From NCBI GenBank assembly GCA_021399435.1, contig JAJTUP010000091.1, positions 1-64,000 of the forward strand: DNA of 64,000 bases, given 5' to 3'. Shown one piece after another: positions 1 to 10,163 of this stretch; position 1 is the first letter of the stretch; each line of letters starts with the position of its first letter. The position numbers and the translations under genes are program-made. This stretch comes from Diaporthe sp. PMI_573 (taxonomy: Eukaryota > Ascomycota > Sordariomycetes > Diaporthales > Diaporthaceae). Under the pieces are notes generated by a model. It was given only the letters and a program-made list of their open reading frames with translations. It made no database searches and was not told the DNA's origin.

Positions 1-321
1 CCCACGTCCGCGTAATACGCAAGTGAATTATGGATTGTTGGTATACAGCTATCTTCATCGTATGTAATATAAATCGTGACTCTGTAGTAGGAGAGTAATC
101 TTGATTTATTTAGAATAGCTGCTTAAGATTATATGAATTAAATATCTAATCAGACAGAATTTCGACAGCAGCTATAGCTGTCCCTGAAATAGAACAAGAT
201 GCTTTAGAAAACTCTAAAAATGCCATTACCTTCCTATAAAACGTGATTTCAAAGCCGAACAGTAGATAGAATACAAACACACAATGTAAAGAGAGTGAGT
301 ACCTCTAAATAAGGTGGATAT

Positions 322-524
322 TGTCACGGCCAGCACGAGATGCAGCATGGGAGCTGGGTCTATTGGCGCTATCAACGAATATTCTAAGCTAAAGAGAAAG
401 AAGGAAAAAGGGAGAGCGAAGCTCATGCGATCCCTGGACTGCGTAAAAGTCTTGACGCGACTGTGGGGCTCAGGGTTAGGGACTTGTGACGGCCAGGGCT
501 TGCTTGACCGTGGCTGCCGTCACA
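322..524 (-). repeat. Solo LTR of a Ty3/Gypsy element
   Basis: The 203-bp block starts TGTCACGG and ends CCGTCACA, and it matches the LTR at 63243-63443 over its whole length with small indels. It is flanked by the 5-bp direct repeat GATAT at 317-321 and 525-529, the target duplication expected of an LTR-retrotransposon. No internal region is present, so it is a solo LTR left by LTR-LTR recombination. Minus orientation is inferred from the right-edge copy, which ends a minus-strand element. Confidence 0.9.
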
Positions 525-1656
525 GATATTAAGAAATTAATCTACGCATTTGATGACTTAATGACAGCAGATCTTCAGTACCGTCGCATGCTTGTTCTTG
601 TGAGCCTGTTATATGCCTACATTAAGCCGTATATATTCTACTTAGATGGAATAAATAATAATTAAACTACTTAATAAATAATAAATAATTTAAATAGATT
701 ATTTTTAAATAAGTAAGGAGCGGTTGGTGAAAAATGAGCGGAACATATACGGCTCCCGCAACCCACAATACGTCAGTACTGTTCGAGGTGACTAGAGCAG
801 AGTTACGCCTGATTGGCTGATTGCCACTGAATCATGGGTACGGGTCTCTGACCTTTTAGTAAATATAGTAGTATGTGTCACGCAACAGATTTTCGATTCC
901 AGCGTGGCATGCAGGCCTAACCCTGCGGCACTGCATACCCTAAGGTAGGGCTGACAAGCTGTAAAAAGCTTCTATGGCCTGCGGATCGTGTACTGTAGCT
1001 TGGCAGGCACGTCGACATATTTCACGTGGATGCCTTGGATCCTACAAGATCCTGCATGGCTGTGCCATAATCTCAAGCCGCACTCTAGACCAGTGAGACC
1101 ACTGTACATATAGCAATCCTTTTCGTCCTGATCTTTGGATACCCATATAGTCGCTAAAACGAGGAAATCATCGCCGTCTCAGTGTGCTAGCGCTGCATAT
1201 TCATGTCACCAGTATGGGACACGGCCTTGTTAACCACTCGGAAATGTGTCCAACCTCATGTTATCCTGTTCGTGTACGGGGCCAGGTTGTGATTTCATTT
1301 TTAGGATGCCCTGCAGGTAAGAACTTGGCGGCTGACGTGATTGCATCCCCGTCCCAGTTATTTCCGAGGTGAACCTACTCTCCACGGGCAAACATCACAT
1401 TCTGAGTGACTTGTTCAGAGAAGAGATGTTCCAATCTTGGTTTCACAAGTCCCTAACGATATTTGAATACACTTCAGGCTCTATCAATGCTCCGGCGACT
1501 CACAATGGTGGAAAAATCTGCGCTTCAGTCTCTTTCCCAGCGCAGGGGATCACGAAAGCGTGAGCGACCCAGTATTGCACTACCTAGACTGCCTCAGATT
1601 TTGCGACCAGGATCGATACTATGAAGATCTACTCCAGAAGATACAAGAGCAGATAT
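525..1656. other. Gene-free stretch
   Basis: No convincing gene is seen. The part from 640 to 720 is AT-rich with repeated taaataat motifs. Open frames here are short and lack recognisable motifs. Confidence 0.5.
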
Positions 1657-2460
1657 TCAGGCAGCTGCAACAGGGTCATGAGTAACGCTGAAGACGCGGT
1701 CGACATGAACGTTGATGGAACCATAACTGTCAGAGTTAGTCTCTGTATAGCTACCCGTCTCGATACGGATCTCGTAGAGAGGCAAATCGTCATTGAGGCG
1801 TTCAAGCTCGCGCGTGATATTGCCCTTAACCTTCAAGGTTTTGTGAGGCCGATATGGCATCCGAGGACCACCGTCAGTCAAAGCGAGAGCCCGTGAACCA
1901 AAGAGCTTGGTGACGGCCGGTTTAATGGTCGGTAGACACGCGTTTGATGACGCCGAGGGTCGGTTCCAGGACGAAGTAGATAGCCCCAAGGGTAATGTTG
2001 TATGTCCTGTCGCTTTGATCCCACGTGTGTATCCAGATGGTTCTGAGCAAGGAAATGATGCAAATTCTGGTGGGGACGAAGATCTGTCAGTGTCTCCTTT
2101 GATGACGAGCACGCGGGTATTTAGCTGTACTCACAAAGCGCCGAAGCTAAACATGCCGGCCACACTGATCCTTTTTGTCATGGTCATCTGGAGACGGAAG
2201 ACTAGAGGCATAGGAAGCACCAGGATGCACGCATCTATAATACAGTTGACGATGCCAACTATCAGGTATACTGGATCCTCGCCAGTACATTCGCCATCTA
2301 TGGTCGTGTCCCAGGCATAACGTAATGGTTTGCAGAGCCCGAATGTTTCGACAAGGACCAAGACAAGGTATAATGCGGTTGCTATCATAGTACAGTAGCA
2401 CAGCCGAGTAAAAACCTTGTTTGGAAAGAGAACAGTATAAAACGATAATATTGAGGCTTT
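1657..2460 (-). pseudogene. Truncated, frameshifted SAT4-type fungal rhodopsin family gene
   Basis: The translation shows the family signature of seven-helix fungal rhodopsin-like (SAT4/PTH11-related) membrane proteins: KASILSFYTVLFP, then helices around ALYLVLVLVETFGLCKPL, VYLIVGIVNCIIDACILVLP and, after a probable 51-bp intron (2084-2134, GTGAGT donor), FVLEPTLGVI followed by NACLPTIKP. Between GVI and NACLP the frame changes because of one extra base in the A run (T run 1943-1945 on the plus strand). The intron junction also needs a frame change. The first helices are missing: similarity stops at about 2460, where an oppositely oriented ankyrin fragment begins. The acidic, Ser-rich C-terminus to 1657 looks natural. 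This is a dead membrane receptor-like gene; family call firm, ligand unknown. Confidence 0.8.
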
Positions 2461-2463
2461 GAC

Positions 2464-2764
2464 GCAATACGGGAATGCTCTTCGAGCTGCATGTTCTGGA
2501 GGCCACATCGACATTGTCGGGATGCTTCTTGATAACGGCGCAGATTCCAACGCACAAGGCGGCAAATACGAGAATGCTCTTCAGGCTGCATGTTCTGAGG
2601 GCCACAAAGAGATCGTCAAGATGCTTCTCGACAAGGGCGCAGATGTTAACGCACAAGGCAGCAAATACGGGAATGCTCTTCAGGCTGCATGTTCAAAGGG
2701 CCACAACGAGATCGTCAAGATGCTTCTTGATAAGGGTGCCGGACCCAGCACTCGCCAAACATAA
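2464..2764 (+). pseudogene. Ankyrin-repeat fragment (three repeats)
   Basis: Three consecutive 33-residue ankyrin units are read, with the pattern GNALQAACSEGHKEIVKMLL then DKGADVNAQG. The 99-bp DNA units are very similar, especially units two and three, which suggests recent unit duplication. There is no upstream start or other domain, and the frame leaves the repeat at about 2744 and stops at 2764. It probably comes from the C-terminus of a fungal NLR or ankyrin protein. Its left end abuts the cut 5' end of the antiparallel rhodopsin pseudogene. Confidence 0.8.
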
Positions 2765-3683
2765 TTGACAGACTGCGCTGTCTTTGGCTTCGCGTGAAAG
2801 CCGCTGTTGTCAATTTGCCCTTCACAAATCTCTAGATGCACACGGTGACACATTCCCGATCTTTTATACAAATCCGTGGTCCTGTACCCATAATGACTAA
2901 GACGGCTAGAATTTGGATTAGTGATGTACCTCATGCTGATCTGACAGGTAGCTTACTGATCCCCTCGCACCGTTGTAGCAGTCATTAAAAGCAGGCTAGG
3001 GTTCTGTACTTAGAGAAACTCCAAAGTACTTATGGGCTAAAATAACCATGGCCGATCAGCAGGGATAGAGCTTACTCGCAGCTAACCCGGATTTCAACTA
3101 GGTAGATCAGGGTACCTGCAAGTCTTCCCCTCACCTGAAAGAATGCGGGTTTAAGTCAGAAGGGGAAGACACATTTGCTCCAAACTGTACAGTACAGTAG
3201 AAGGGTTAAATAATTAAATCAAGACGTAAAATTGGTCGGGTACCCCAGGGCTGACATCCTCACTGGCCTCCTACTTCCAAACACCTCCAAGTACACTTGG
3301 CGGTACTGTATATGCTGACGTCTTATGCCTTATCATAGTCAGCGAGCCTTCCTGGTACTTTACCTTGCAGTGTCCGCACATATTATTAAATAATGTAGTA
3401 CAGTAGAATCTTCTTTCCGAAAAAGGTTGGAAAGTACTATGGACTTAGTGTGAAATGGTTCTCTCCACGTTTTAAAGGTTGGTTCAACGTTACAGTACAT
3501 ACAGTAGCAAGCTCAAAAATAACAACAATCTTGGGAACCGTACAGATGCTTAATTTACTCCTCCTTGAACCAAATGAATGTCTATATAAACCAGTAGGGT
3601 CTGAAAATACAGTATCCAAAGCATCATCCGAGGTGTAGTACAGTAAACGTCAATTTCAAGGTATTGTATCAATATCGCCAACC
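2765..3683. other. Gene-free stretch with dispersed repeat
   Basis: No gene is recognised. Several GTACAGTA-type motifs recur (near 3190, 3400, 3495, 3640), and 3303-3401 is a copy of a dispersed repeat also found at 61210-61319. Confidence 0.5.
3303..3401 (+). repeat. Dispersed repeat, copy 1 (partner 61210-61319)
   Basis: Both copies share, in the same order, GTACTGTAT, GACGTCTTATGCCTT (AACGTCTTATGCCTT in the partner), GCCTTCC, CCGCACAT, ATATTATTA and AATGTA. Divergence and small indels show they are old copies. Element class unknown. Confidence 0.6.
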
Positions 3684-4293
3684 ATGGACACTTTCGACAA
3701 ACCTGATGAGTGGCCGGCATTACCAAGCTTGGCCGATGACGAATTGTGGAAGAGTAACTACGAGCAAGATTTCTCGTATCTCCTTAACCAACAGCCACCT
3801 GCTGACGATATCAAGTACGTAATGCGTGAACATCGTATTATGTCGCGGAATCAGTCGTGCTCAGCCCGCTCTCCCTCCCGTGTATTAAGATGTATAATGA
3901 AACATGAGTCAAGAGGCAGGCCGGAGCTCCGCGGACAAGGAAGTGGTCAAGGCTGGTGATGAAGACCCCACGTTGCTGGCTCCGGGGAAGACACGAGCAC
4001 AAAAGCTTCAGGTGGTTCAGCCTCGATCCCAATCGACAGCAGAGGCCGAAGGCATCCTAACGACCAAGTCCCGTGAAGAACTTACAGTCCATGATATCAA
4101 AACAATTCTCAGGGAGAAAAATATTCCATTCAACTCAAAGACCAGAAAGAGCGAGCTGCTTAGCATTTTGGAAGAGCAGAAGCTACACAAGATCCTAAAA
4201 GAGAATATACCACAACCTTCCGAGCATTCCCTTCCAGCAAATACCCACGCATCAGATCACAAGAATACTTTTACGTACAAACCTAGATGCTGA
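3684..4293 (+). CDS. Small SAP-like motif protein (tentative, two exons)
   Basis: ATG at 3684 opens an acidic frame (MDTFDKPDEWPALPSLADDE). A possible intron (GTACGT donor at 3815, AG at 3907-3908, 94 bp) would join it in phase to a second frame ending at 4293. The second part contains LTVHDIKTILREKNIPFNSK and KSELLSIL, which resembles the helix-loop-helix SAP DNA-binding fold (leucines plus a G/N-rich turn), preceded by a charged linker. The last residues run into a hAT transposon tail that starts near 4282, so the natural C-terminus may have been replaced. It could be a transposon accessory protein or a truncated host gene. Splice choice is weak. Confidence 0.4.
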
Positions 4294-4739
4294 GATTATC
4301 GCCATTTGTCAGGTTTTACGCTCTTGGTACCGTGCTGGCATTATCAAGGACCTGGATCCATTGCTTAAGTCGCACCTTGAAAGTAAGCTGGATGGCGGTT
4401 GTGGGACTCTAGGCGACGACGAGCTGGCGCTTGCTGAGTCAAAATGGCTATTGGAGGGCGAGGATAGCGCCAGCGAGGTTGACGATTCATCACAGCAGCA
4501 GCAGGCTGAAGAGTTAGTGTCAACCTCTGAAAGTGAGGCTGAATAGGCGTCGACGAGGTTGTGAATAGCCTCAAAAATCCACTTATAAATCCACTTATAA
4601 ATCCACTTATAAATCCACGTGTGTACATCCATTCCACTCCGGTCGAATATGTGCTACATCCACTACGTAATTGCTAAAAAATCGTACATCCACTCTACTT
4701 GGTCCAAAAGTGGAGTGGATGTAGTGGTTCCGACCCTTG
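4282..4739 (+). mobile_element. 3' end of a hAT transposon
   Basis: 4285-4546 encodes the C-terminal tail of a hAT transposase (IIAICQVLRSWYRAGIIKDL), closely like the tail of the intact transposase at 45989-48557, followed by an acidic, Q/S-rich end and a stop at 4544-4546. Downstream lie three 12-13 bp tandem copies of aaatccacttat (4570-4612) and more ATCCACT motifs in both orientations, typical of hAT subterminal transposase-binding repeats. The sequence ...CCGACCCTTG at 4730-4739 would be a CAAGG-type terminal inverted repeat on the other strand. The 5' part is missing. The terminus is inferred; the coding tail is clear. Confidence 0.65.
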
Positions 4740-5053
4740 GGGCCATGCCCACTTTCACAGAGACTATCATTCAGCCTGATTCCTTGCGCGGATCGCACAG
4801 TCAGTAAGCCACAAGATCCTCGAAAACAATCAGGTTTCCTTAACCTGATAGAGTTCACAGTTATAACACCTAAAGGATTTATACCAGTCCGCAGTTACAG
4901 TCACTAACAGTGGCTAGTAGACCCACTTCATATCCACGAAATCAACGAGATCCACCAATTTCAAGGTAATATTGAGTTGGGCAGCTTACTAATAAAGTCC
5001 TCCATTGAGTTGGTTGAGTTGGCCGTTGATCAACTCGTTGATCAACTCGTTGA
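4740..5053. repeat. TTGAG/TTGATCAACTCG repeat tract
   Basis: No gene. 4973-5063 holds many short direct and inverted copies of GTTGAGTTGG and GTTGATCAACTCG, resembling transposon subterminal repeats. It lies next to the 3' end of the Helitron-like frame. Confidence 0.5.
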
Positions 5054-6490
5054 TTACGTTGAGTTGTTTGGGTCTCTGACCTTGGCCTTGTCTCTGTCCC
5101 TTGCATGCACGTCTTCTCTTTCTATATCTATGTGCACGGCCGAAAGCTGTCTCTCGGAAAAGATTCGATTGGCCGCCCTCATCAGAAACTGACGACTCTC
5201 GTTCACTACGGCCTGGCGCTGGGCATCCTGTTCGGCAAGATTCGGCACGAGATTCCTCAGGGCCGCAGATTCAAGCAGTTGTCGAAGAACATCAGCGGCG
5301 AAGACAAGGCGTTTCCACATGGGCGTGTCCAGCTTAGTGGCGTAGTTCGTGATGTAAAATACCATGGCGAGTCCCTTTGTTCTCGTCAAGATCATCGAGA
5401 TGTCGTGGTTGTGACGGAGGCCGACTGCCATTGCTTTGTTATACCGGTTGACGAGTGGGTGGTTCCGCCGGATCTTGAGCAAGCCGTCCTCCGTGAATCC
5501 GGATTCCTCGACGATCTTCCAAGGCGCTTTGAACCGACAAGCTGTCCGTTTGTGCTTATGCACACCCTCTCCGACGAGTCCTTTGAGAGAATACTTAATA
5601 CAGGTGTAGGTGTGCGAGTGAACCTGACAACAGTACGCAATGTGATTAGACTCCTTGTCGAAGACTGCTGCGAGAGCCTCGGCGTCGTGCATTATTTCCT
5701 CAACCGGATCAATTGGCTTTCTCTCCTTTCGGACAGCTTTTCCAGCTTCCTCATCTAAACATTCGTGAAATACCGAGTCTAGATACCGAACCACCTGGGC
5801 ACGGTATTCTTCCTCCTCGGGCTTCGCCATATCATCGATCAGGGAAGGCAACTGCATGTTACCCTCCAGCCAGAGTAGTCCATGCAAGTGCAGACTGCCT
5901 CGGTCATTCGTCTCGACTGTGGCGTAGTAATGGCTGATCTTTCCGAAAACCGATTCTTGGCCCGTCCTGACGTATTTCTCAAAAATCAGCGAGATTTCTC
6001 GATGGAAGAAGACAGCGGCGCTAACTGGGTCCATAGTGCTGAGTGCGATCCTATCATACCTTCCCCGAAGATCGGCTAGCAGTTCCTTTGCTGTGTCATG
6101 CTCGTGGAGCCTGTGGATGGAGAGCCTCATCTTTACCGGGTTGTTGATATCGAAGGCCTGGATGATATCAATCTTCGAGAAACGGCGGGCATTCCGGCAG
6201 TTAAAGACCGTTCCATTCAGGTCAGGCGCTGGGACAAGGCGGTTCTTAAGAAACTGGTTGCGCCAGCGGTAGTCAATGCAGAATCGTCGGTCTGAGGAAT
6301 GCGGCGTTGGGACAAAGAGTACTGGGGCTGCATCTGTTCTCATACAGCGCTCAATGAATCCCAGCTTCAGCAGCTTATCTGTCGTCTCCTTCTCTAATGG
6401 CAGGAACTGGGTAACGCCAAACAAGGTCCAACACATTGCTTGGAAGCTATTCCAGGTTCCTTTGGAAGACGAGGGCGGATCTCGGTCCAT
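5054..6490 (-). mobile_element. Chimeric ORF: Gypsy reverse transcriptase start fused to Helitron Rep (HUH) domain
   Basis: One uninterrupted 478-codon frame. Residues 30-113 match the start of a Ty3/Gypsy reverse transcriptase: KLLKLGFIERC, DAAPVLFVP, RRFCIDYRWRNQFL and FSKIDIIQAF. From about residue 114 (near 6150) it continues without a stop as the N-terminal Rep domain of a fungal Helitron: DINNPVKMRLS, DPVSAAVFFHREI, then the HUH motif in RGSLHLHGLLWLEG (His201, His203), a conserved R-N-x-P-x-V-N-x-Y-N block near 341-351, and the two-tyrosine motif FYITNYATK (Tyr379, Tyr383). The Pif1-like helicase of full Helitrons is absent and the frame stops at 5054. The join falls where both families could carry a similar DI or AFDI sequence. 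It is probably an inert fusion created by insertion or template switching, yet it has stayed open. Expression is unknown. Confidence 0.8.
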
Positions 6491-6846
6491 CTATACAGAG
6501 CACGCGAGGGTGGCTCCTGCACCACAGGTTGGCCTCAGGCGCTGCTGCATACAGGTCATCCCCGAAAACTTTGGCGGGTACTTGGCAGGCGCAATCCATA
6601 ACAATCCTCAATATGAGCAAGAGCGCCAAGAGGGGTATAACTTCACGAAGTGTATTTCGATGCTCGTGGGTTTCAGTGTAGATACATGTGCTCAGATTAT
6701 TGTCTCACTTCACCCGAGGGAAGGGACGATGGTGAAAGGAAGACTGTTTCCGTCTGCCTAGCTAGTTGTCGTTTCCTTATAATATTCTGACCACCCTTTC
6801 CACCAATGTAAAGCTCTGTGCCTGCTGACTATTAGTGATGCGACCT

Positions 6847-6876
6847 TACAGTACACGTACGTACGTACGTACTGTA
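6847..6876. repeat. ACGT microsatellite inside a palindrome
   Basis: A short (CGTA)n run is flanked by TACAGTAC on the left and GTACTGTA on the right, giving a nearly perfect 30-bp palindrome. It lies about 150 bp upstream of the BAH-PHD gene. Confidence 0.7.
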
Positions 6877-7024
6877 TTTTAGCCAATCGACCCCGCATAC
6901 AAAAACCATTCCTGAGCCCCGCCTCTCACCCACTTCTTCCTCCCCCATATCTCTCAACGTTCTTACAAACCGCAGCAGGCTCTCGCCTCTCAGACACGGC
7001 TATCACTAACGGGAGGACTGACGT

Positions 7025-8440
7025 ATGGCATTCTCAATGGCCTCCCCTAACGACAACACAATGGCAGACTTTCGCAAGCGAAAGGTTGATATGAATGAAG
7101 ATAGCATAGCGAACTGCCCTTTCTCAGTACAAGCCGTCACTTTGAAGAAGGCGAGGAAGTCTGTGACAAATGAAAGGCACCGATCCACGGACGGCCGGTA
7201 CGTGTTTGTGCCGTCAAAAGGATGGTCTCAGATGACCAGATATAAGAAATTCATTTGTTTGTGGCTTACATCGGGATTACACAATGTAACACCTTGCTGA
7301 TCTCTGCTTTCATCAGTGAACGAATCTACGTACCGCCCTGGTGACTACGTCTTCATCGCAAACGAGGAGACACTCAAGAGCCATTGTTCCCGCTGGAGTG
7401 ATAAGCTGCCCTGCCCCAATTTGAACCATAGCAACAGCTGGGTTGCTCGAATTGTTGAAATTCGTGCCAGAGACGAGTTCCACGTCTACATCAGCGTTTG
7501 CTGGATGTACTGGCCAGATGAGGTGCCCAGAGGCACCAAGGATGGGAAAAAGCATATTCAAGGCCGTCAGCCCTACCATGGGCACAACGAATTAATTGAG
7601 TCTAATCACAGCAAGTATTGGCATGCCGGGACCATCCAACACGTTGGCACTAACTTATTGCTGCAGTGGGGATCATTAATGTTGTATCCGTCATCAGGGA
7701 AGCAACTGTGACTCAGATAAGAGCAGAAAACGAGGAAGAAGTTCAAGCTGCGCTTTATTGGAGACAAACATTAGACGTTTTCACCAAAAGGCTTTCTGTA
7801 AGCAACGGCATCAGGAACAATAGAGTAAGGTCAATATTGACGGGCATATTAGGTCATCAAAAGGCTTTGTCATTGCAACCAACCTCAAAACCCCGATAAA
7901 GTCATGATTCAGTGCCCCAACAAGAAGTGCAACCGGTGGCTCCACGAGGAATGTTTGCGACATCAAATCCTGCTGAACACGTACGATCATCTGCAAACGG
8001 ACATGACATATCCAGTACTCAACACCGAGTTGAGGTCGATGGGAAAGGAAACGGACAACCGCGATCTCGGCATGAATCAACCCGGCACTATCGCTATCGC
8101 TGCGGAAGTTCTAACTAGGGCCGAAACAGATGGAGCTGATGAGTTAGTCAAGCGTGGCGAAGGAGTTGAACCTAACGTGGTTTCCCTTCCTCCAGCCGGC
8201 GACGGCTTAGTGAGGTCGCAAAACGGCCAACCATTGACAATGCCAATCTGTGTAGCTAGCAGGAGGAGAAGAAAGAGAGTGGTTCGAAGCTTTCGAAAAC
8301 CGTACGAAGGCCTACTTCGGGCAGAGCTTAAGTCGGAAGACGATGTGTTCGAGATCATATATTCACAACCCGACGATCGAGGCGAGAAGAGATGGAGAGT
8401 GGGGTTCAACTGCACTGTCTGTGGCACGCGTATCCATTAA
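7025..8440 (+). CDS. BAH domain plus PHD finger chromatin protein
   Basis: Four exons (7025-7256, 7317-7610, 7667-7797, 7853-8440) join in phase to 414 aa. The first 75 residues are basic. The BAH domain follows (YRPGDYVFIANE, WVARIVEIRA, VYISVCWMYWPDEVPRG, GRQPYHGHNELIESNH, then MGIINVVSVI). From about residue 225 comes a PHD-type zinc finger: LCHCNQPQNPDKVMIQCP then CNRWLHEECL, with the C-C-C-C-H-C spacing. The end (RWRVGFNCTVCGTRI) is typical of the fungal family. Such proteins bind nucleosomes or modified histone tails and act in silencing or transcription; here that role is inferred. Intron 2 (7611-7666) begins GC instead of GT but has a good branch point and AG. ATG 7025 is the first in frame; 7037 and 7061 are alternatives. 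No disabling change is seen. Confidence 0.88.
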
Positions 8441-8475
8441 TCACTTATGCTTCATCCACACCTACGAAGCCCTGC

Positions 8476-9039
8476 CGGACAACACTGGCAGAATCAGCGG
8501 AACAAAAAGCAACACGAATCAGACAAATCCAGAAGCATATTCAGGAAGAACTTTCTTTTGTACAAGAACGAATGACAAAATACGCAAACCAGAAAAGAAT
8601 TGAGGGACCAATCTTCAAGGAGGGAGATAAAGTCTACCTTCTCCGACGAAACATCAAAACCAAACGACCCAGCGACAAGCTCGACCACAAGAAAATCGGA
8701 CCTTTCAAGATTTCACGGAAACTTTCGGACACCAACTACGAACTTTCATTACCTCAAGGAATGAGGCAACACCCAGTCTTTCATATTTCACTCTTGGAAC
8801 CAGCACCACAGAACGCAAGACTCGAGACACAAATTGAGACCATCGACGAATACAACAAAGAATACGAAGTGGAAGACATCATCGATTCACGACAACATCA
8901 AGGAACAATGGAGTACCATGTCAAGTGGAAGAACTACGACGCAAACGAAAACACATTGGAACCAATCAACCACCATTTGTCTAAACACATTCGCTGTGGC
9001 CAGCTTGAGAAGGCACAAGGATTCGTTTTGAGTTCCTGA
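8476..9039 (+). mobile_element. Chromodomain Gypsy fragment: integrase C-terminus plus chromodomain
   Basis: The frame encodes the end of a chromovirus Pol protein: a coiled segment (QERMTKYANQKR), then FKEGDKVYLLRRNIKT, RPSDKLDHKKIGPFKI, HPVFHISLLEP (the GPY/F module of integrase), and a chromodomain (YEVEDIIDSR, EYHVKWKNYDANENTLEP), stopping at 9039. All upstream Gag, protease, RT and RNase H parts are missing. No LTR is recognised downstream. It lies just after the stop of the BAH-PHD gene and belongs to a different family from the element at the right edge. Confidence 0.85.
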
Positions 9040-9204
9040 GAGAACTTGTATAAAATTAGAACTCCATTGTGATAATCGGGGTAACAAAACTTTGTTATAG
9101 AAGTTGAGAGATACTGTAAATTCGATGGAAAGACTTAGTAACATTATTGCAAGCGCTTTGAGAGCCCACAGTTTTAAATTATAAGGATGCTGCTACTGTG
9201 CATG

Positions 9205-9990
9205 TTTAGACTGCTTTCCTCCTTCTGGGTTGCATATCCCGTACCACCACCGACTGTGCCCACCGGCAGGGATGGAAAATAAAGGGTCATGGTCAGGTCT
9301 TTTGTCTCATCATCTAAATCAGAGGTCAAGTGACTCCACGATGCTTCTGCCACGCTCCCTGCGTCCTGCCCAGTCGCAATAAACATCGCTGCTATGATGT
9401 TGGCCGTGTTGATATTTGAACCGAACTGACCATTGCGGATGCCTCCGTCTTTAGCAATTTTTTGAATCATATGGAGGCGATCGGTGGTGCACTTGAAGAC
9501 TGATTGGCAAGCTTGATTGGTGATCGTTCCCCAAACGACAACTTCCACGCCCCTGGGTGACTTTACATTGCCCCACGACGCGCTCTTATCGCATGACAGC
9601 TGGCCTTCGATGAAGAAGTCACGGATGAAGAACTTGGTCTCATAGTTCTCGCGAAGCATGTCGCAGGCATATTTAGTAGCCTTGGTGACCATGTTTTGTC
9701 CGGCAGCACCGCCGCAGTGGTACATACAGAAGAGATGGACCCGAGAACCGACAACGGCTGGTTCCATCTTCACGAGCTTGATGTGCTCGCTTGTTGACTC
9801 GACCCACTGGGAAAATATCTCCCTGATGGCCGGGACTGCGCGAGCAAAACACACAGCAGCTCCTGAGTCGTCGAATACAAAGACAGGAGCACGAGACATG
9901 CCATCTGCGAGAAACGCCGCCAGAAACATTGAAAGCTTTGCATCCTCTCGAGCAGCTAGCAACAAGAGATCCTCTGCGCCCGAGGCCAAG
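9205..9990 (-). pseudogene. Broken HMG-CoA reductase (mevalonate pathway)
   Basis: Class I HMG-CoA reductase motifs are visible: SLVASCSRGCKAFNVSGGVS, ADGMSRAPVF, NMVTKATKYACDMLRENYE, GQLSCDKSASWGNVKSPRG, NINTANIIAAMFIATGQD and LPVGTVGGGTGYATQ. The gene is damaged: near 9977 one G appears lost so that the expected E-G-S-L motif is split between two frames, and near 9912 the frame changes again with loss of a few residues. The N-terminal membrane anchor and the C-terminal part with the catalytic histidine are absent. The TGDAMGMN-type loop reads CGGAAGQN, so it was already divergent. A second small piece of the same gene lies at 42474-42570. The enzyme makes mevalonate for isoprenoid synthesis; this copy cannot be functional. 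Confidence 0.85.
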
Positions 9991-10163
9991 ACACAACCTT
10001 CTATTCGTTCCTCACAGGAGGCACAACCTTTTGTTCCCCAGCTGTCCGTTCCGCCGGGGGCTCGCGGCCGCGCTGACAGAGTCTTTTAATCCTTTTGTTC
10101 GTTTCCTCACAGAAGGCACCTGGATGCGGTCTAGTCTTTGGCCTTGTTTCTCATGACGACACC

